The notes beneath the pieces are model-generated. The model worked only from the letters and a program-made list of their open reading frames with translations. It was not told the DNA's origin and did not search any database. A stretch of DNA of 64,000 nt, taken from Tretioscincus oriximinensis. Its lineage: Eukaryota; Chordata; Lepidosauria; Squamata; Gymnophthalmidae. The stretch lies in contig JAJVDF010000210.1 in NCBI GenBank assembly GCA_022410635.1, positions 1,176,005-1,240,004 of the forward strand, in the 5' to 3' direction. How positions within the stretch are numbered: the first letter of the stretch is position 1; every line of letters begins with the position of its first letter. The translations under genes were made by a program, and so were the position numbers. This document shows, one piece after another, positions 42,440-53,635 of the stretch.

Positions 42440-43579
42440 TAGTGCGTTTGCAGCCCCAGTGTTTAAATTAAAACTGCCACTTTTAGTCCCGAAGAACTAG
42501 AATGAAAATTAGAAAAACATTTGTCCCACCCACCCCCATTATCATTTCAGTTCTTTGGGACTGAAGGTGGTTCAAAAGTACGTCATGATCCTGACCAAGT
42601 TGTTTCATTTATTTATTCATGTAAAAGGGATAGAGAAATGCTCATGCATGAGGTTTTCCCTTGGGGAAGGCTAAATAGCCAGGTATGTATGAGATTCTTG
42701 TGCCATTTCCCATCTCTGAGGGCTACCAGATGGAAAGCAGGACAGGAGCATGACACCTTTAATGGTTGTGAAAAAGAGAAAATATCAGCAGATGTTACCA
42801 GCATCCTTTTCCCACTTTCTGCCTAGTATTCTTAAGGGTGATAAATTCTAATTTAGTCCTGGACTTTTTTCACTCTTCTAATAGCAAGATTAAGCAAACA
42901 ACCAATCTAAGAGAAAACTAAATGAAACTAAGGNAATGAATTCACCTTCTCATTGCTTTTTCTTCCCACAATAGGCAGAAGTAAATGATCTCTGGTGCTG
43001 GGCTACTGTTTCAGATCATGGACAATCAAGCCAATGGAATATTAAAATAATCATAGTAATGCTTTTACAGCATGCAGCTCGTCTTCCCAGCCTCTGATCA
43101 ATCTGTGCCATTTGCTTAGATATTTCTACCTCTACATATATATAGAAACGCTCATTTAGCAGGGTTTATATCCGCAGCGATGCAAAAGAGGGACTGTTAT
43201 GGGTCGGATAAATTCCTTCCTTATGGCTTGAAATAATCTCTGTAAGACTCGCAAGACCGAGTTCATTAATGCTGCTTTGACATTCATTGGGTGAGTTGTG
43301 AGAATATAACTGCTCACCTGTTTTCTGTTTTTTTTTAAAAGGCAAAAAGAGAGGCCATTAATATGAAAGAGATTGGACTGCGAGTACAGGAGAAAAATTG
43401 TTAAGCATATTAATCATCGGCATCATAAAATGAAGTCTGTTGGGATTCTGTCTTGGAATTCAACAAGGGAGTGAGAAATATTTAAAATTTATAGAAGAAA
43501 GTAAGTTCATCTTTGATGGGTATCCTTGAGATAGAGCACTAGAGCAATATTCTGAGCTTTAATTAGAGAAAGAAAACAC
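42440..43579. other. Unassigned intergenic sequence
   Basis: No gene or recognised repeat; the frame 42521-42826 has no supporting features. Confidence 0.4.
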
Positions 43580-43624
43580 AGATTCAGGCTACATCTGCAC
43601 TTCAAAATGGAGTNAGCTTCATAA

Positions 43625-43745
43625 TGTGTGTGTGACACTTCCACTGAGGCACTCTCCCCAGTGAGCCTTATTCTGGATTATATTTTGGGACAGAGCTTGG
43701 CCACCCACATGCCAGTATAGACTATGGCAGACTCCACTTGTTGTC
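43625..43745. mobile_element. Family P Harbinger-like MITE, partial
   Basis: CCCCAGTGAGCCTTATTCTG (left end) then ATTTTGGGACAG and CACATGCCAGTATAGACTAT; the right end is lost. Confidence 0.6.
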
Positions 43746-44700
43746 TATATCGTCAAGTAATGAAAATGGTCAAGTCATATTCTAGGTAGACTGTTACTCA
43801 GGATAATGAGATAATGCAATGCAAGTGCATGTGGATGATGCAATCTACCTACAAGTCAAAGATGATGCAATTGAGGTGTAAGCAATGAGATCGCATGACT
43901 TGTAAATTTTAGCATGATTGTTCATATTATGTATCATAACCCTAATAAAACCCAAAAGACTTCTGCCTTTGCTACTGTCAGAAACAACAACAACATTGGA
44001 TCCCTTGACCCTGCTCCTGCATCAAGGGAACAAAATAAAAATACCAAATTCCAACCTGAAATCATACCAGATTGCTAGCTCCCAGCAGATATAGCCATGA
44101 CAGGGAATCTTAGTGGGTGGATGGAAGCCTGTTATGCTAAGGGGAAGATTCAGAGGAAGAAGTGCAAGTCATTAAACTAAGGCTTGGAGAATCAAAACCT
44201 GTAGCCCTGGAAAGAATTAGGACCCAGTGATCCAATAATAAATGTAGCTGGGGATTCACAGCCAGCCCCCAGTTCAGATATTCCCTATTCAGATTTCTGG
44301 TCCAGACTCCTGGTATTGGGTCAGGGGAAGACCTGCCTCTTAAATCTCCACCTTCAACCTCAGACCTTCAAAAACAATGGAAGAGGAAGCTATGGACAAG
44401 TTCGCAACTGAGGAGACATAGCAGTAGACTAGCTGCTATGGGGTGAGGAGCTAGAGCCTGTTGCATTATCCTAATGCAGTGGGCTTATTCCACTATACGT
44501 AATATAGTGTAACTTGGGAGTTTACTCTCTTGCTGATGTTGATGCTGTTAGTGCTGGACATGCTGTTGGTGTGTGGATTCCTGAACCCAAAGACCCTCTT
44601 GTGGAGTGAACATTCTGCTGTGCTGTGTAATCACTGTCAGGATATTCCTGAATCACATCCAGTTTGCTAGCTTTGCTTTTGCTTTGCTTATGCTACAACT
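43746..44700. other. Unassigned intergenic sequence
   Basis: No gene or recognised repeat. Confidence 0.4.
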
Positions 44701-44704
44701 TTGA

Positions 44705-44792
44705 ATATACATAGCATGCACTAGCATGTAGATTGCAGGCTCTTACTCCAAGGTGTAGCCCAGAATAAGGCTCAGTGGGGACTAGAAGTTAT
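44705..44792. mobile_element. Family P MITE, right part
   Basis: CACTAGCATGTAGATTGCAG, CCCAGAATAAGGCTCAGTGG and GGACTAGA, the right terminal repeat. Confidence 0.6.
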
Positions 44793-45489
44793 CAAGACTG
44801 CATCCTCTAAAGATTTCACTGACTCTGGTGCCAGGCTATGGGGTGGTGTCATCACTGCAAGGTTAAGATGCGGCAACAAAAGGCTCCATAAGTGATGTGG
44901 CTATGGTTCCTGCTTCTTAAGGGTACCAGNATTTGATAGGACATTCATTAGTATACCCGAAATTGTAAAAAAAGTCACACNTGGTCATGGTCCATGTCAG
45001 GAGCTTCAGCGTCTACTTTTTCATAGCATCTATCCAAGCCTTCATTATCATGTTGCTTGAGCTGTGGGGTTGCTGTTATCTTGACTGCCACCTTTCTCAT
45101 ACCTGATATACCTAGACTTATTCATCAATGTTGATGGCAAATGCTGCTGTCTCTCTATAATACTGAGTTCCATGTTGACAGTATTATGCTATGACTAGTG
45201 TTTTATGGGAGCTCTGTCAGGTCTTCAGCATAGAGTGCTGGACTCTTCCCTAGTACTTTCTTGGTTCAAGTGTGACAATGGTCCAGTCTGAAGGTTGTTA
45301 AAGCATGGGCATTGCAACTAATTGGAAAGGTGTGATTGTTTAAAATTTACTGTGATTGACAAACAAGCCTGAAGTGTAGTCACCCTGAGCTTCCTATGGC
45401 AGCAGTGAGTTCAGACTATCTCCTTTTCTATCCCTATTAACATAACCTCTTCAAGGATAGCTACAGAATTTACCTACAGAAAGGTTGGT

Positions 45490-45760
45490 GGATAGCTTTC
45501 AGAAANGATTAGACAAATTCATGGGGACCAAGTATGTCAACGTCTATTCAAACAGATGCCAGGTTGGAGAGACAGACAGGCTACCTCTAAATGCCATGTG
45601 CAAGGAGTTGAAAGTGGATGAAGCTTCCACCATCAGCTTCTGATTGAGAATGCCCTGAAGCAACTGGNGGACCACCGTGTGAGACAGAATGTTGGACTGG
45701 ATGGATTGTACACAAATTTGGTATGGATTCACTTAGGTGAGGGATTCTTAGAAAGGGGAC
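45490..45760 (+). mobile_element. CR1-type LINE 3' end fragment
   Basis: GGTTGGAGAGACAGACAGGC, CACCGTGTGAGACAGAATGT and TGGACTGGATGGATTG; plus orientation, diverged. Confidence 0.65.
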
Positions 45761-45764
45761 CAAA

Positions 45765-46530
45765 AATATATTGGNAAGTGTTATTTTGCCTCTTTTAAAA
45801 TCAATGGTGAGGCCATATTTGGAATACTGTGTACAATTCTNCTTACCACACCTTACGTCCTGTCCCCATCGAGCCTTATACTTGACTATACATCAGAATA
45901 GGAGCCTATCATAACCTACACCGGCATGTGGATGGATAAGCTCTGTCCAGAGATATAACTCATAGTAAGGCTCCGTGGGGACAAGACCTTAGAAAGGATA
46001 TTGTGGAATTGGTGAAGGTGCACAAAAGGCCCCCAAGAATGATCAAGGGACTGGAACACAAACCTAAAAGAGATTTATGAAATCCAGCTGCAATGTTTAG
46101 ACCTCTTTAGCCTTGAAAGACAGTGGTTAAGAGGTGATCGAATCATGCATGGGATGGATAGAGAAAAAAAATATTACACCAGAAGGCATTTCTTGAAATT
46201 GATGATTAGAAGAGTTAGAACAGACAAGGGAAAGTATTTTTTTCACCCAGAGAGACTTTTGTCTATATAATTCACTTCTAGAAGAGGTGGTACTAACTAG
46301 CAGCTTGGATAGCTTCAAAATAGGATTAGATAAATTCATGGAAGACAGGTGTCTNCTAGGATGGGAACTCAAGCAGGATTCCTTGCTTTGCAGGGAGTCA
46401 AGATCAGGTGAGGGTTTTTCCTTCTTCTGCTTCAGACTGGCCTAGGGCAACAGGTGGGACACCGTGTGGGACAGAATGCTGGACTAGATAGGTTCTGGTC
46501 CAATTCAGCAAAGCTCCTCTTATGTTCTTT
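45765..46530 (+). mobile_element. CR1-type LINE 3' region, interrupted by a MITE
   Basis: The ORF end in plus orientation (GGAATACTGTGTACAATTCT, GAGAAAAAAAATATTACACC, AGAACAGACAAGGGAAAGTA) runs to the 3' untranslated end TCCTCTTATGTTCTTTTG. A family P MITE is inserted at 45856-45988. Confidence 0.8.
45856..45988. mobile_element. Family P MITE, complete copy with TTA target duplication
   Basis: A 133-bp palindromic element: CGTCCTGTCCCCATCGAGCC at the left, GGCTCCGTGGGGACAAGACC at the right, flanked by TTA (45853-45855 and 45989-45991). A 3-bp TTA duplication is typical of PIF/Harbinger transposons. Since it interrupts a CR1 copy, its limits are well defined. Confidence 0.8.
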
Positions 46531-46639
46531 TGTAAAATTATACTTAAGCTCCCCTCTCCCACAATGCTCAGTTCAGAGGAATTTTTCTTGTTCTTATGTG
46601 CCTCTTCACTCCATAGACTTGAGAACCCCTGACACACAA

Positions 46640-47260
46640 TAGTTTCAGTTTATTGTTCCACGTTCAGTTATTACAGCGAGACCTCTTCAAGAACATGAGC
46701 TTCCTCTCTTGAAAACAAGGTAGAGCTGGGTCCTCTGAATCTNCCAATGGCAACTCTTAATGCAGCTCCAGGAAATGTTACAATATTGAACTATGAACTT
46801 CCTATTGGTCTATAATTCCTCCCACATAAACTGGATTGTACATTCAGTATGGTTTCTAACTACTAGCTGCCAATTTCTGTAACAGATTTGAATTATGCTT
46901 TTTCTCTAAATGATGAAACTGTATGCAGTTAAAAAAGAAAAGGAAAAGCACATTTTGACTTCTTTTTTTTGACCAGCCCCCTATTTCCTTTAATTAGATT
47001 CTGGCTGAAATTTAATTTAGTCCATTTTCAAGTAATTTACTCACACAGCATTTTAAACTGAGCTTCTTTTAACCNTTGCCCGTATTTTGGACTGCAAATA
47101 AATTGCTCCATTTAAAATAATTTTTCTCAGCTGCAGCAATCCGCTTTGTCAAATAAATTTAAAGCGCTGGTTTGATTTTCATCTGGCTGCGTGTCTCAAG
47201 TAAAAACACAGTGCAGTGATGTGTTTATTTTAAATCAGTTGTACTAAGGCAGCTTGGTAT
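46640..47260. other. Unassigned intergenic sequence
   Basis: No gene or repeat recognised. Confidence 0.4.
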
Positions 47261-47261
47261 A

Positions 47262-47425
47262 AGGAGCCTGGATAGCTTTAAGATAGGATTAGATGAGTCC
47301 ATGGAATTCAGGTGTATCAATGGCTACTAGAATGGATGTCTTGATACTGCCTTCAGGATGGAGCAGCAGGCAGTATTCCTGAAAAGCCATTTGCAGGGAT
47401 TCAAAGTCAGATAAAGGTTTAGCAC
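47262..47425 (+). mobile_element. CR1-type LINE fragment
   Basis: AGCCTGGATAGCTTTAAGAT, GGCTACTAGAATGGATGTCT and GGAGCAGCAGGCAGTATTCC, plus orientation. Confidence 0.7.
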
Positions 47426-47484
47426 CTGAAGAAGTAGGATCTGAAGAATCGACTTGTTTATGAAAGCACATGACAAAAGCTTAC

Positions 47485-47559
47485 CTGATCCTTGACACAA
47501 CGTTCTGTCGCACATTTTAATGGCGGCTTCAGTTGGCTTCGCCAGGCTTTGCCATGCAT
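47485..47559 (-). other. Candidate internal exon, unknown gene (weak)
   Basis: A strong acceptor (GATTCTCTTCCAG) and donor (GATCAG|GTAAGC) bound exactly 75 bases. Phase 0 reads MHGKAWRSQLKPPLKCATER CVKDQ; phase 1 reads AWQSLAKPTEAAIKMCDRTL. Its phase 0 fits the exon-like block at 48071-48149. No family recognised. Confidence 0.3.
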
Positions 47560-47653
47560 CTGGAAGAGAATCTCCTATCGCAGTTCTTTTCCAACTGCAT
47601 GGCGCCATGCATTAAGAGCTGCCTGAAGCCACTAGCAAAGCTAGGCTCTTGAG

Positions 47654-48006
47654 TAGGGTTGCCATAATGAAAGTGTCCAAAACTGGGATGGGTGGGTGGG
47701 TGCGCGCGCACACAGAGCAAAGAGGTGAGGTACGCTCTGCCTTATAGCAGGCGCCAAACCCTGCCTCCTGCAAGAGGAGCAGCTACAGAATGCTTCAAGG
47801 GTCTCTCCAGGACCTAGGAAGCTTTTGGAGTGCAGCTGACCTGCTCCTGCTGCCATCAGCCCTGTCCGGCAATTCCCCTTTGTCTTATGCATCAGGGAAT
47901 TTACAAATCCAGGATTTTTACTTAACTTTAATAAACCCAGATGGAACAATATTCTTGTCCCCAAATCTGGGACATTCCCAGCTTTCCAGGACGTTTGGCA
48001 CCCCTA
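47654..48006. mobile_element. hAT-like element (family C), complete
   Basis: 353 bp, starting TAGGGTTGCCATAATGAAAG and ending GGACGTTTGGCACCCCTA, flanked by near-identical 8-mers CTCTTGAG (47646-47653) and TTCTTGAG (48007-48014). The interior matches the 11.7-12.05 kb copy. It has a GC/CA alternating run near 47701-47715. Confidence 0.8.
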
Positions 48007-48070
48007 TTCTTGAGGCCCCAGGGCAGATAAATGAAAAAAATCCACCACCCCTCCTACCAGGTTTCCTTAC

Positions 48071-48149
48071 CTTGTTTTTAAGCTTTTCAGCACCAGCATC
48101 ACTGATCATTGCTTGTTGGCATGTGGCACAGTAATTAGTATCACCGACC
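48071..48149 (-). other. Candidate internal exon, unknown gene (weak)
   Basis: Donor AACAAG|GTAAGG is strong; the acceptor is either CGTGACAG (start 48149) or TTTTTAAG (start 48170). It reads VGDTNYCATCQQAMISDAGA then EKLKNK, ending in phase 0, with a C-x2-C pair. Compatible with the exon-like block at 47485-47559. No family recognised. Confidence 0.3.
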
Positions 48150-48462
48150 CTGTCACGCGGGATTGAAGAGCTTAAAAATAACATAAGGAAATCCGGCAGA
48201 AGGGAGAGCTCAGGCTAACTGCACACCCCACCCCCAGCCAAATTTTTGGGGATCCGACTGGTGCCCCTGGACAGTGCTCCGGTTGCCCTGTGCTACGCCC
48301 CTGCCTGCAGCCCTGCCATCTGTCACGCCCTCATGAGATGAGCATCGCGAGAAGACACCAGCCAACAGGACTGCAGGATCACAGCTGGCTGGGCATTCGC
48401 AGCTCAGTCTTCTGGCTTCATCTCATCAGCCTCATGCCAGCTGCATGCATTTCCAAGGCCCC

Positions 48463-48535
48463 AGTCCCACGGAGCCTTGTTCTGGGCTGTATTTTGGAAT
48501 AGGAGCCTGTTGTCAACAAGCTAGTATAATAGTAA
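48463..48535. mobile_element. Family P MITE, partial
   Basis: CCCACGGAGCCTTGTTCTGG, ATTTTGGAATAGGAGCCTGT, AACAAGCTAGTATAATAG; left half only. Confidence 0.55.
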
Positions 48536-48572
48536 AAAGATACTAATATTTTTTATTGCCTTTATCATCGTG

Positions 48573-49005
48573 ATCCAAGATGGCGCCGATGAAGGCTGCC
48601 TCGGTGAAATGCTCTCAACTGGTTTCTTCTTTTTCTTCATTTTCTACTACTCCCTGCAGTTCTCAATGGACTTCATACTCCTGAATGTGTACTTAAGGAG
48701 CAGCTCTCTGTAACCTCTCCCCTATTTATCTTTACAAACACNGAGAAATTTTAGCACAGGAGACAGCCATACCAAACTGCCATACCAAACTGCCACAAGA
48801 TGGCGCTGATGAAGTCTGCCTCNGTGACTTNATTTTCTACTACTCCCTGCAGTTCTCAACGGACTTCATACTCCAGAGACCAACTGCTGGGAATTAGGGA
48901 ATGTTTACTTAAGGANCAGCTCTCTGTAACCTCTCCCCTATTATCTTTAAAAACACGGAAGAACTTTTAGCACAGGAGACAGCCATTTCCGGGCAACAAT
49001 GGACT
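48573..49005 (+). promoter_or_regulatory. Tandem 5' UTR/promoter units of an L2-like LINE
   Basis: Two units of about 216 bases (about 48573-48788 and 48794-49005) share CAAGATGGCGC, CTACTACTCCCTGCAGTTCT, GGAGCAGCTCTCTGTAACCT and TTTAGCACAGGAGACAGCCA. Each starts with CAAGATGGCG, the YY1 site used in LINE-1 promoters. They lie directly upstream of the endonuclease region. Confidence 0.65.
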
Positions 49006-50226
49006 ACCAAAAACAAACACAGAAGGCAAAAACGAAGAGGTAAAAGGGCGGGAATTTTAAATAGACTAAGGAGTAAGGGAGTTAAAAAAAACCCCGCTCC
49101 CTTCAATCTTTCTTACCAATTACGTTCACTTGCCAATAAGATGGATGAAATACTTCTTTTAAACAGATGCAATTTTCACAATGCCCTATGCTTTAATGAA
49201 ACCTGGCTAAACGAGGAAATTGATGATAATAGCATGCACATACCAGGGTTTCAGATACTTCGTTCAGACAGGATTGCAGAATTATCAGGGAAGAAAAAGG
49301 GAGGAGGCTTATGTATATATATCAACAAAAGCTGGTCTCATAACAATAATTCAAAAATTCTGTGATGAAAACCTGGAGTCCTTACTTATTAACTGCAAAC
49401 CATTCTATTCTCCTTGAGAGATCAATTCTCCTTGAGAGATCAATTCATTCCTAATATTTTTGGTTTACGTTCATCCACAAACATCTGTAAAAAAGGCCAT
49501 TAAGAACTCTAGCTGATCAGATTATGGAGGCTGATTCATTGGCAATTATTTTGGGAGATTTAAACAAGGCAAACGTAAGGGAAGAGCTACCAAAATATTT
49601 CCAGCATGTCAATTGTCACACCAGAGGCAAGAATATCTTAGACCACTGCTACACGACACTAAAAGATGCTTATCGGTCCTTACCACGAGCAGCTGTGGGC
49701 CACTCTGATCATTGCATGATTCACCTTGTACCTGCTTACAAACAAAGATTTAAAGCCACAAAACCAACAATCAAACCAGTGAGGACTTGGACTGAGGAGG
49801 CAAAGTTAAAGCTACAGGCTTGCTTTGATTGCACAGACTGGAATATTTTTAAAGACACCTCTGCAGACCTGGATGAACTCATAGATACTGTAACATCATA
49901 TGTCAGCTTTTGTGAAGACCTATGTGTACCAACCAGGAACTTGCGAATATACAGTAACAATAAACCTTGGTTCACAGCTAAACTCAAGCAGTTATGTCAT
50001 TCCAAAGAAGAAGCCTACAGAAAAGATAGAATGCTGTACAATCAGGCCAGAAATGTACTAACAACGGAGATCAGAGCAGCAAAAAGAAACTACTCTGAAA
50101 AAGCTAAAGAACCAGTTCTCAACAAATGAACCAGCAAACAGCATATATGTATACTGAGAGCATATGCACCAAAGACAAATTCCTTGTGTGTCCAATCACA
50201 CTTGGCCAATAAAGAATTCTGTTCTA
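49006..50226 (+). mobile_element. L2-like LINE with endonuclease but no reverse transcriptase
   Basis: Plus frames 49141-49365 and 49524-50129 encode apurinic endonuclease pieces: LCFNETWLNEEI (catalytic E), GGGLCIYINKSW, ILGDLNKA (D/N motif) and VGHSDHCM (catalytic SDH), then the linker KPWFTAKLKQLC and RAAKRNYSEKAKE. The frame is broken near 49365 and by a gap around 49420-49520. Right after the linker stop (50129) comes the LINE 3' tail, CACACTTGGCCAATAAAGAA followed by TTCTATTCTAT. The reverse transcriptase, normally well over a kilobase, is missing. Confidence 0.75.
49407..49444. repeat. Tandem duplication of 18 bases
   Basis: ATTCTCCTTGAGAGATCA occurs twice in a row within the LINE endonuclease region. 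Confidence 0.85.
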
Positions 50227-50329
50227 TTCTATAAAACCTGAAACCAGGTAGCCTGTAACCAAATAGCGATGCTTAAGTTTAGGTGAGGGAAGAGGGGGTG
50301 TAAAATAAATGACTGCACAGGGGCATCAT

Positions 50330-50405
50330 ACATCCAAAATATGGGCCTGCCATAGTCTACACTGGCGTGTGGATCTGTATCATAAGCTACACTGGTGCAG
50401 TGATG
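50330..50405. mobile_element. Family P MITE fragment
   Basis: GGCCTGCCATAGTCTACACT, GGCGTGTGGATCTG; the ends are lost. Confidence 0.45.
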
Positions 50406-50654
50406 GGAGATCCCGGAAACTAGATATTGCCTGAAAATCTGGTGCAACCCAAAAAAATTATCTCATCACTTCCTGGGCACCATTGCCTAGAAGTAGATAC
50501 CAGAAGTGACATCAAAATGATGTCACTTCCAGTAAAATGGCTGCTCCCAGGGTAAGGGGGCAGCCGTTTGCTTTCTCATNTATCCCTTCATAAGATCTCA
50601 AATGTTGTGGAAGGATACATGGTCATGCAGATTGCACAAGATTCTCATACAGTT

Positions 50655-50740
50655 CCCAACTCTGTGCTGGCATGTGGATCTGGTATGTGATNCCTGTATC
50701 AAAACCTGGAATAAGGCTCAGTGGGAAAAGGACCCAAGAA
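50655..50740. mobile_element. Family P MITE, right part
   Basis: GCTGGCATGTGGATCTGGTA and CCTGGAATAAGGCTCAGTGG, then GAAAAGGACC. Confidence 0.6.
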
Positions 50741-50744
50741 AAAT

Positions 50745-52150
50745 ACACTTCAATTTAGGCCTCATCTCTTCCTATTCATACAGCACCTTCCTTATAGAAG
50801 ACTCTCTTTATTTCTTTATTCTTCACAGCATTTCCACCTCAGGTCTCTTTCATCAGGGATTAGTTGATCCTTTAATCACAATCACAATTACTTTGATTCT
50901 GTCTTTTGTTTGGGCTTCAGAGAAATTAAAATATAACCCATTTACATCTTAATTTTCTTGCTGTACCCACTGAAAATGAGATTCAATAGAGCTTCCTTTG
51001 TTCTGAATGTTCATTTATTGATTTCAGACCGTTATCTTCAGAATAATAATTAATATCATATTTTAAAAGACTTTCTTTGGCAGTAAATATTTGAAAAGTA
51101 ATGGTTCACTTTTGGCATTTTCCTTAAAAAGAAAAAGAAGTCTAAAGCTGTTCTGCAAATAAAATACTGTTTTCAGTGGTGACAGGCAATTAACAAACAA
51201 TTTTACTTTAGTTTGCTTTTTGTAATACTGATTTTGTGCTCATAAATGTTCTCCACGTTCTCTTGCTTTTAGATTTTATTCTTCAGGATCCTGAACTTTT
51301 GTTATGTCTCCCTTCTCATCCTGTGAGGACTCTACTTCCGTGCTCTCTATTTCCTTTGCTGCCATTTCTGGCTTTGTAATTCTGAACTCAAGGGATCATT
51401 TGCTTTTGTAGCCTTTGAAGGCAAGGGCCCTGGAGTGTGGAATTTGGCTTTCCATGCTGAGAACCTAAAGAAACATTATAAAAACAACTGGACTATTGAC
51501 AGTCAGCTCAGAGTCTCTTACGACTCATTTGCATCTTCATTTATTTAATAATTCTTTACATCCATCTAGGTCAGTTAAAATGAAGACCTTGTTGCGAGTT
51601 AGACGATTATGAGTTGCCATCCATTTAATATGCTCAATGATTCATGTTTAATTTATTGGCTTCCTAACATGCAGCCTCTGAATTGCTGTGCCACCACTTT
51701 AAATGTGTGCATGCATCTGCGGGCACACATCTGCGGACTGCACAGTTGCTTGGCTAAAGAGATCAGGCATAGCTGTACATTAGATTTTGAGCGAGTGTGT
51801 TACTTTTTATGCACTTGTTTAATTTAGTGCTGTTGTGCTAATGAGACGGTCTGGGTTGAATGGCTTCCTATCAGGGACTCTTTGGATTTTATGCCGACAT
51901 GATGGGCCTTCCATGAGAGCTGGGTGATTTATATTACAAGGGCAGCTGGCTTCAGGAGCTGAGCTGTGCTTGCATTTTATTGTCTTGAAAAAAAAGAAGA
52001 AAAGAAAAACTAACCAGGCAATTGGGCAAATGAGCAGCACTTTGTTTACAGCTNTGTGTGAATTATGGATTAAGCCCTTCTAAAAATTCAAAAGAAGTTG
52101 CAATGTTTGAGTTGCCATCTGGACTGTTAGTATAAAGTCACGAGAACCAT
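50745..52150. other. Unassigned intergenic sequence
   Basis: No gene or repeat recognised. Confidence 0.4.
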
Positions 52151-52154
52151 TCTT

Positions 52155-52510
52155 GAAGGAACGNCTTCTCCCATGTAGACCTGCCCGTGCACTAAGATCT
52201 CAAGAAGAAAGACTTCTGGTAGTTCCCCCCTTTGCAGAGATGTAAGGGGTGGGGGCACACAGGAGGGCCTTCTTTGTGGTGGCTCCCACATTCTGGAAAG
52301 TCTCTCTTGAGGTGCCTACACTCTATAGCTTTCAGTGCCTAGTAAAACACATCTCTTCACCCAGGCTCTTCTACCCTTAGCTCCTTCTGTGCTCTGTCCT
52401 GCTAAAGATGTTGGGTGGGTTGGAAGAGGGTACGAGCTTTTAAAATATTTTATTAATTTTAAAAATTATTATTATTTACCCTGCTACCCAGCCTTAGGAA
52501 TAAATAAATT
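52155..52510 (+). mobile_element. Family B LINE fragment
   Basis: CTTCTCCCATGTAGACCTGC, GGGCCTTCTTTGTGGTGGCT, CAGTGCCTAGTAAAACACAT and a diverged tail with AATAAATAAATT. Confidence 0.65.
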
Positions 52511-52924
52511 CCTAAGAGCAGGTGTGGAAAGGACCTTGGATGCTAGTGTGTTCTTCAACATCAAATAGGATAAATGAAAGAATAAGATGACTTCAAATAT
52601 AAGAATCCGGCCAGGTCTTCACTTGATTATTGAACCATATTTTCCATGGGCATATGGGAGGGAGGAAGCTGACACTCTGGGGAATGCTTCCACATTTTNG
52701 GGGAAAAGGTATAATGTCATCTAATAATCTGAGGTCTTGCAGAACCCGAAATGTTGGGTGATAATGAACTGGAAAAATATCTCTACTGCAGACATAAGAC
52801 ACTAAACAAACAAGATATACCAACTAGCAAAAACTAGAAGAGAAGGGTCCTCCAGCTGTGATAACTAGAACACCAGAACACATCAAGCAAAGGGGATTAG
52901 TTGTAAATGATGCCTGGTTCCTAA

Positions 52925-53215
52925 GCAGGCACGAATGGCTCAGTCGCTAAGGAAATGGTCTCTCACCTGGGAGATGGGGTTTTGAAGCTCTGTGTCGGAT
53001 GTAGNGAGCGCTGAGCACCTTCCACTAGCCTGTAACTCTAGCCAACCCAGCTAATCGAAAGCAAGAATTGCAAGATCAAGCATCAGACAGCAAGTAGATA
53101 AATAGGAACCACCATTGCCTGGTGGGGAAGATAGAATGGAAGCCTTCGGGAAAAATATATACTTGTAAGCTGCTTTGAGTCCCTTCAGGGGAGAAAAGTG
53201 GGGTATAAAAACACA
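52925..53215 (+). mobile_element. Sauria-like SINE, best copy
   Basis: tRNA-like head with A-box-like TGGCTCAGTCGCTAAGG and B-box-like GGGGTTTTGAAGCTC, the body ACTAGCCTGTAACTCTAGCC, and the BovB-like tail GCTGCTTTGAGTCCCTTCAG then AAAGTGGGGTATAAAAAC. Confidence 0.75.
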
Positions 53216-53261
53216 GTTTTTATACTGGAGCAACAACAGCAACAACAACCAACAACTGGTT

Positions 53262-53495
53262 TTTTTATTCCCTGCTTTTCTCATCTGAAGGTACTCAAAC
53301 CAGTTTACAAACATAGTTTTTGCCCAAAGACTTACATTCTATCTTCCCTACCATGCTGTGATGGTCCCCATTTATTTAATCACAATTTCTTGCTTTTAAA
53401 TGACTGTGTTGGCTAGAGCTGAGGCCGACATAGAGCTTTGAACTTGGTATCTCTGCTGAAACACCAGGGCTCTTAACCGTTGTACCTCAGTGGTT
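53262..53495 (-). mobile_element. Sauria-like SINE, opposite orientation
   Basis: Tail first on the plus strand (TTCCCTGCTTTTCTCATCTG, AAGGTACTCAAACCAGTTTA), then GTTGGCTAGAGCTGAGGCC and the head GGCTCTTAACCGTTGTACCT. With 52925-53215 it forms a tail-to-tail inverted pair about 45 bases apart. Confidence 0.65.
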
Positions 53496-53635
53496 CTAGG
53501 TTCTTTCCACACTTTCCTTGGGAAATGGTTCCAGTGGTTGATGGAACCCTGGCATTCTTACTGTAACTTGTCACACCATTGTCCNAGGCAGTTGGAAAAG
53601 TTTCTCTTCTTCAACATTTGTTTGTTTGTTCTTTT

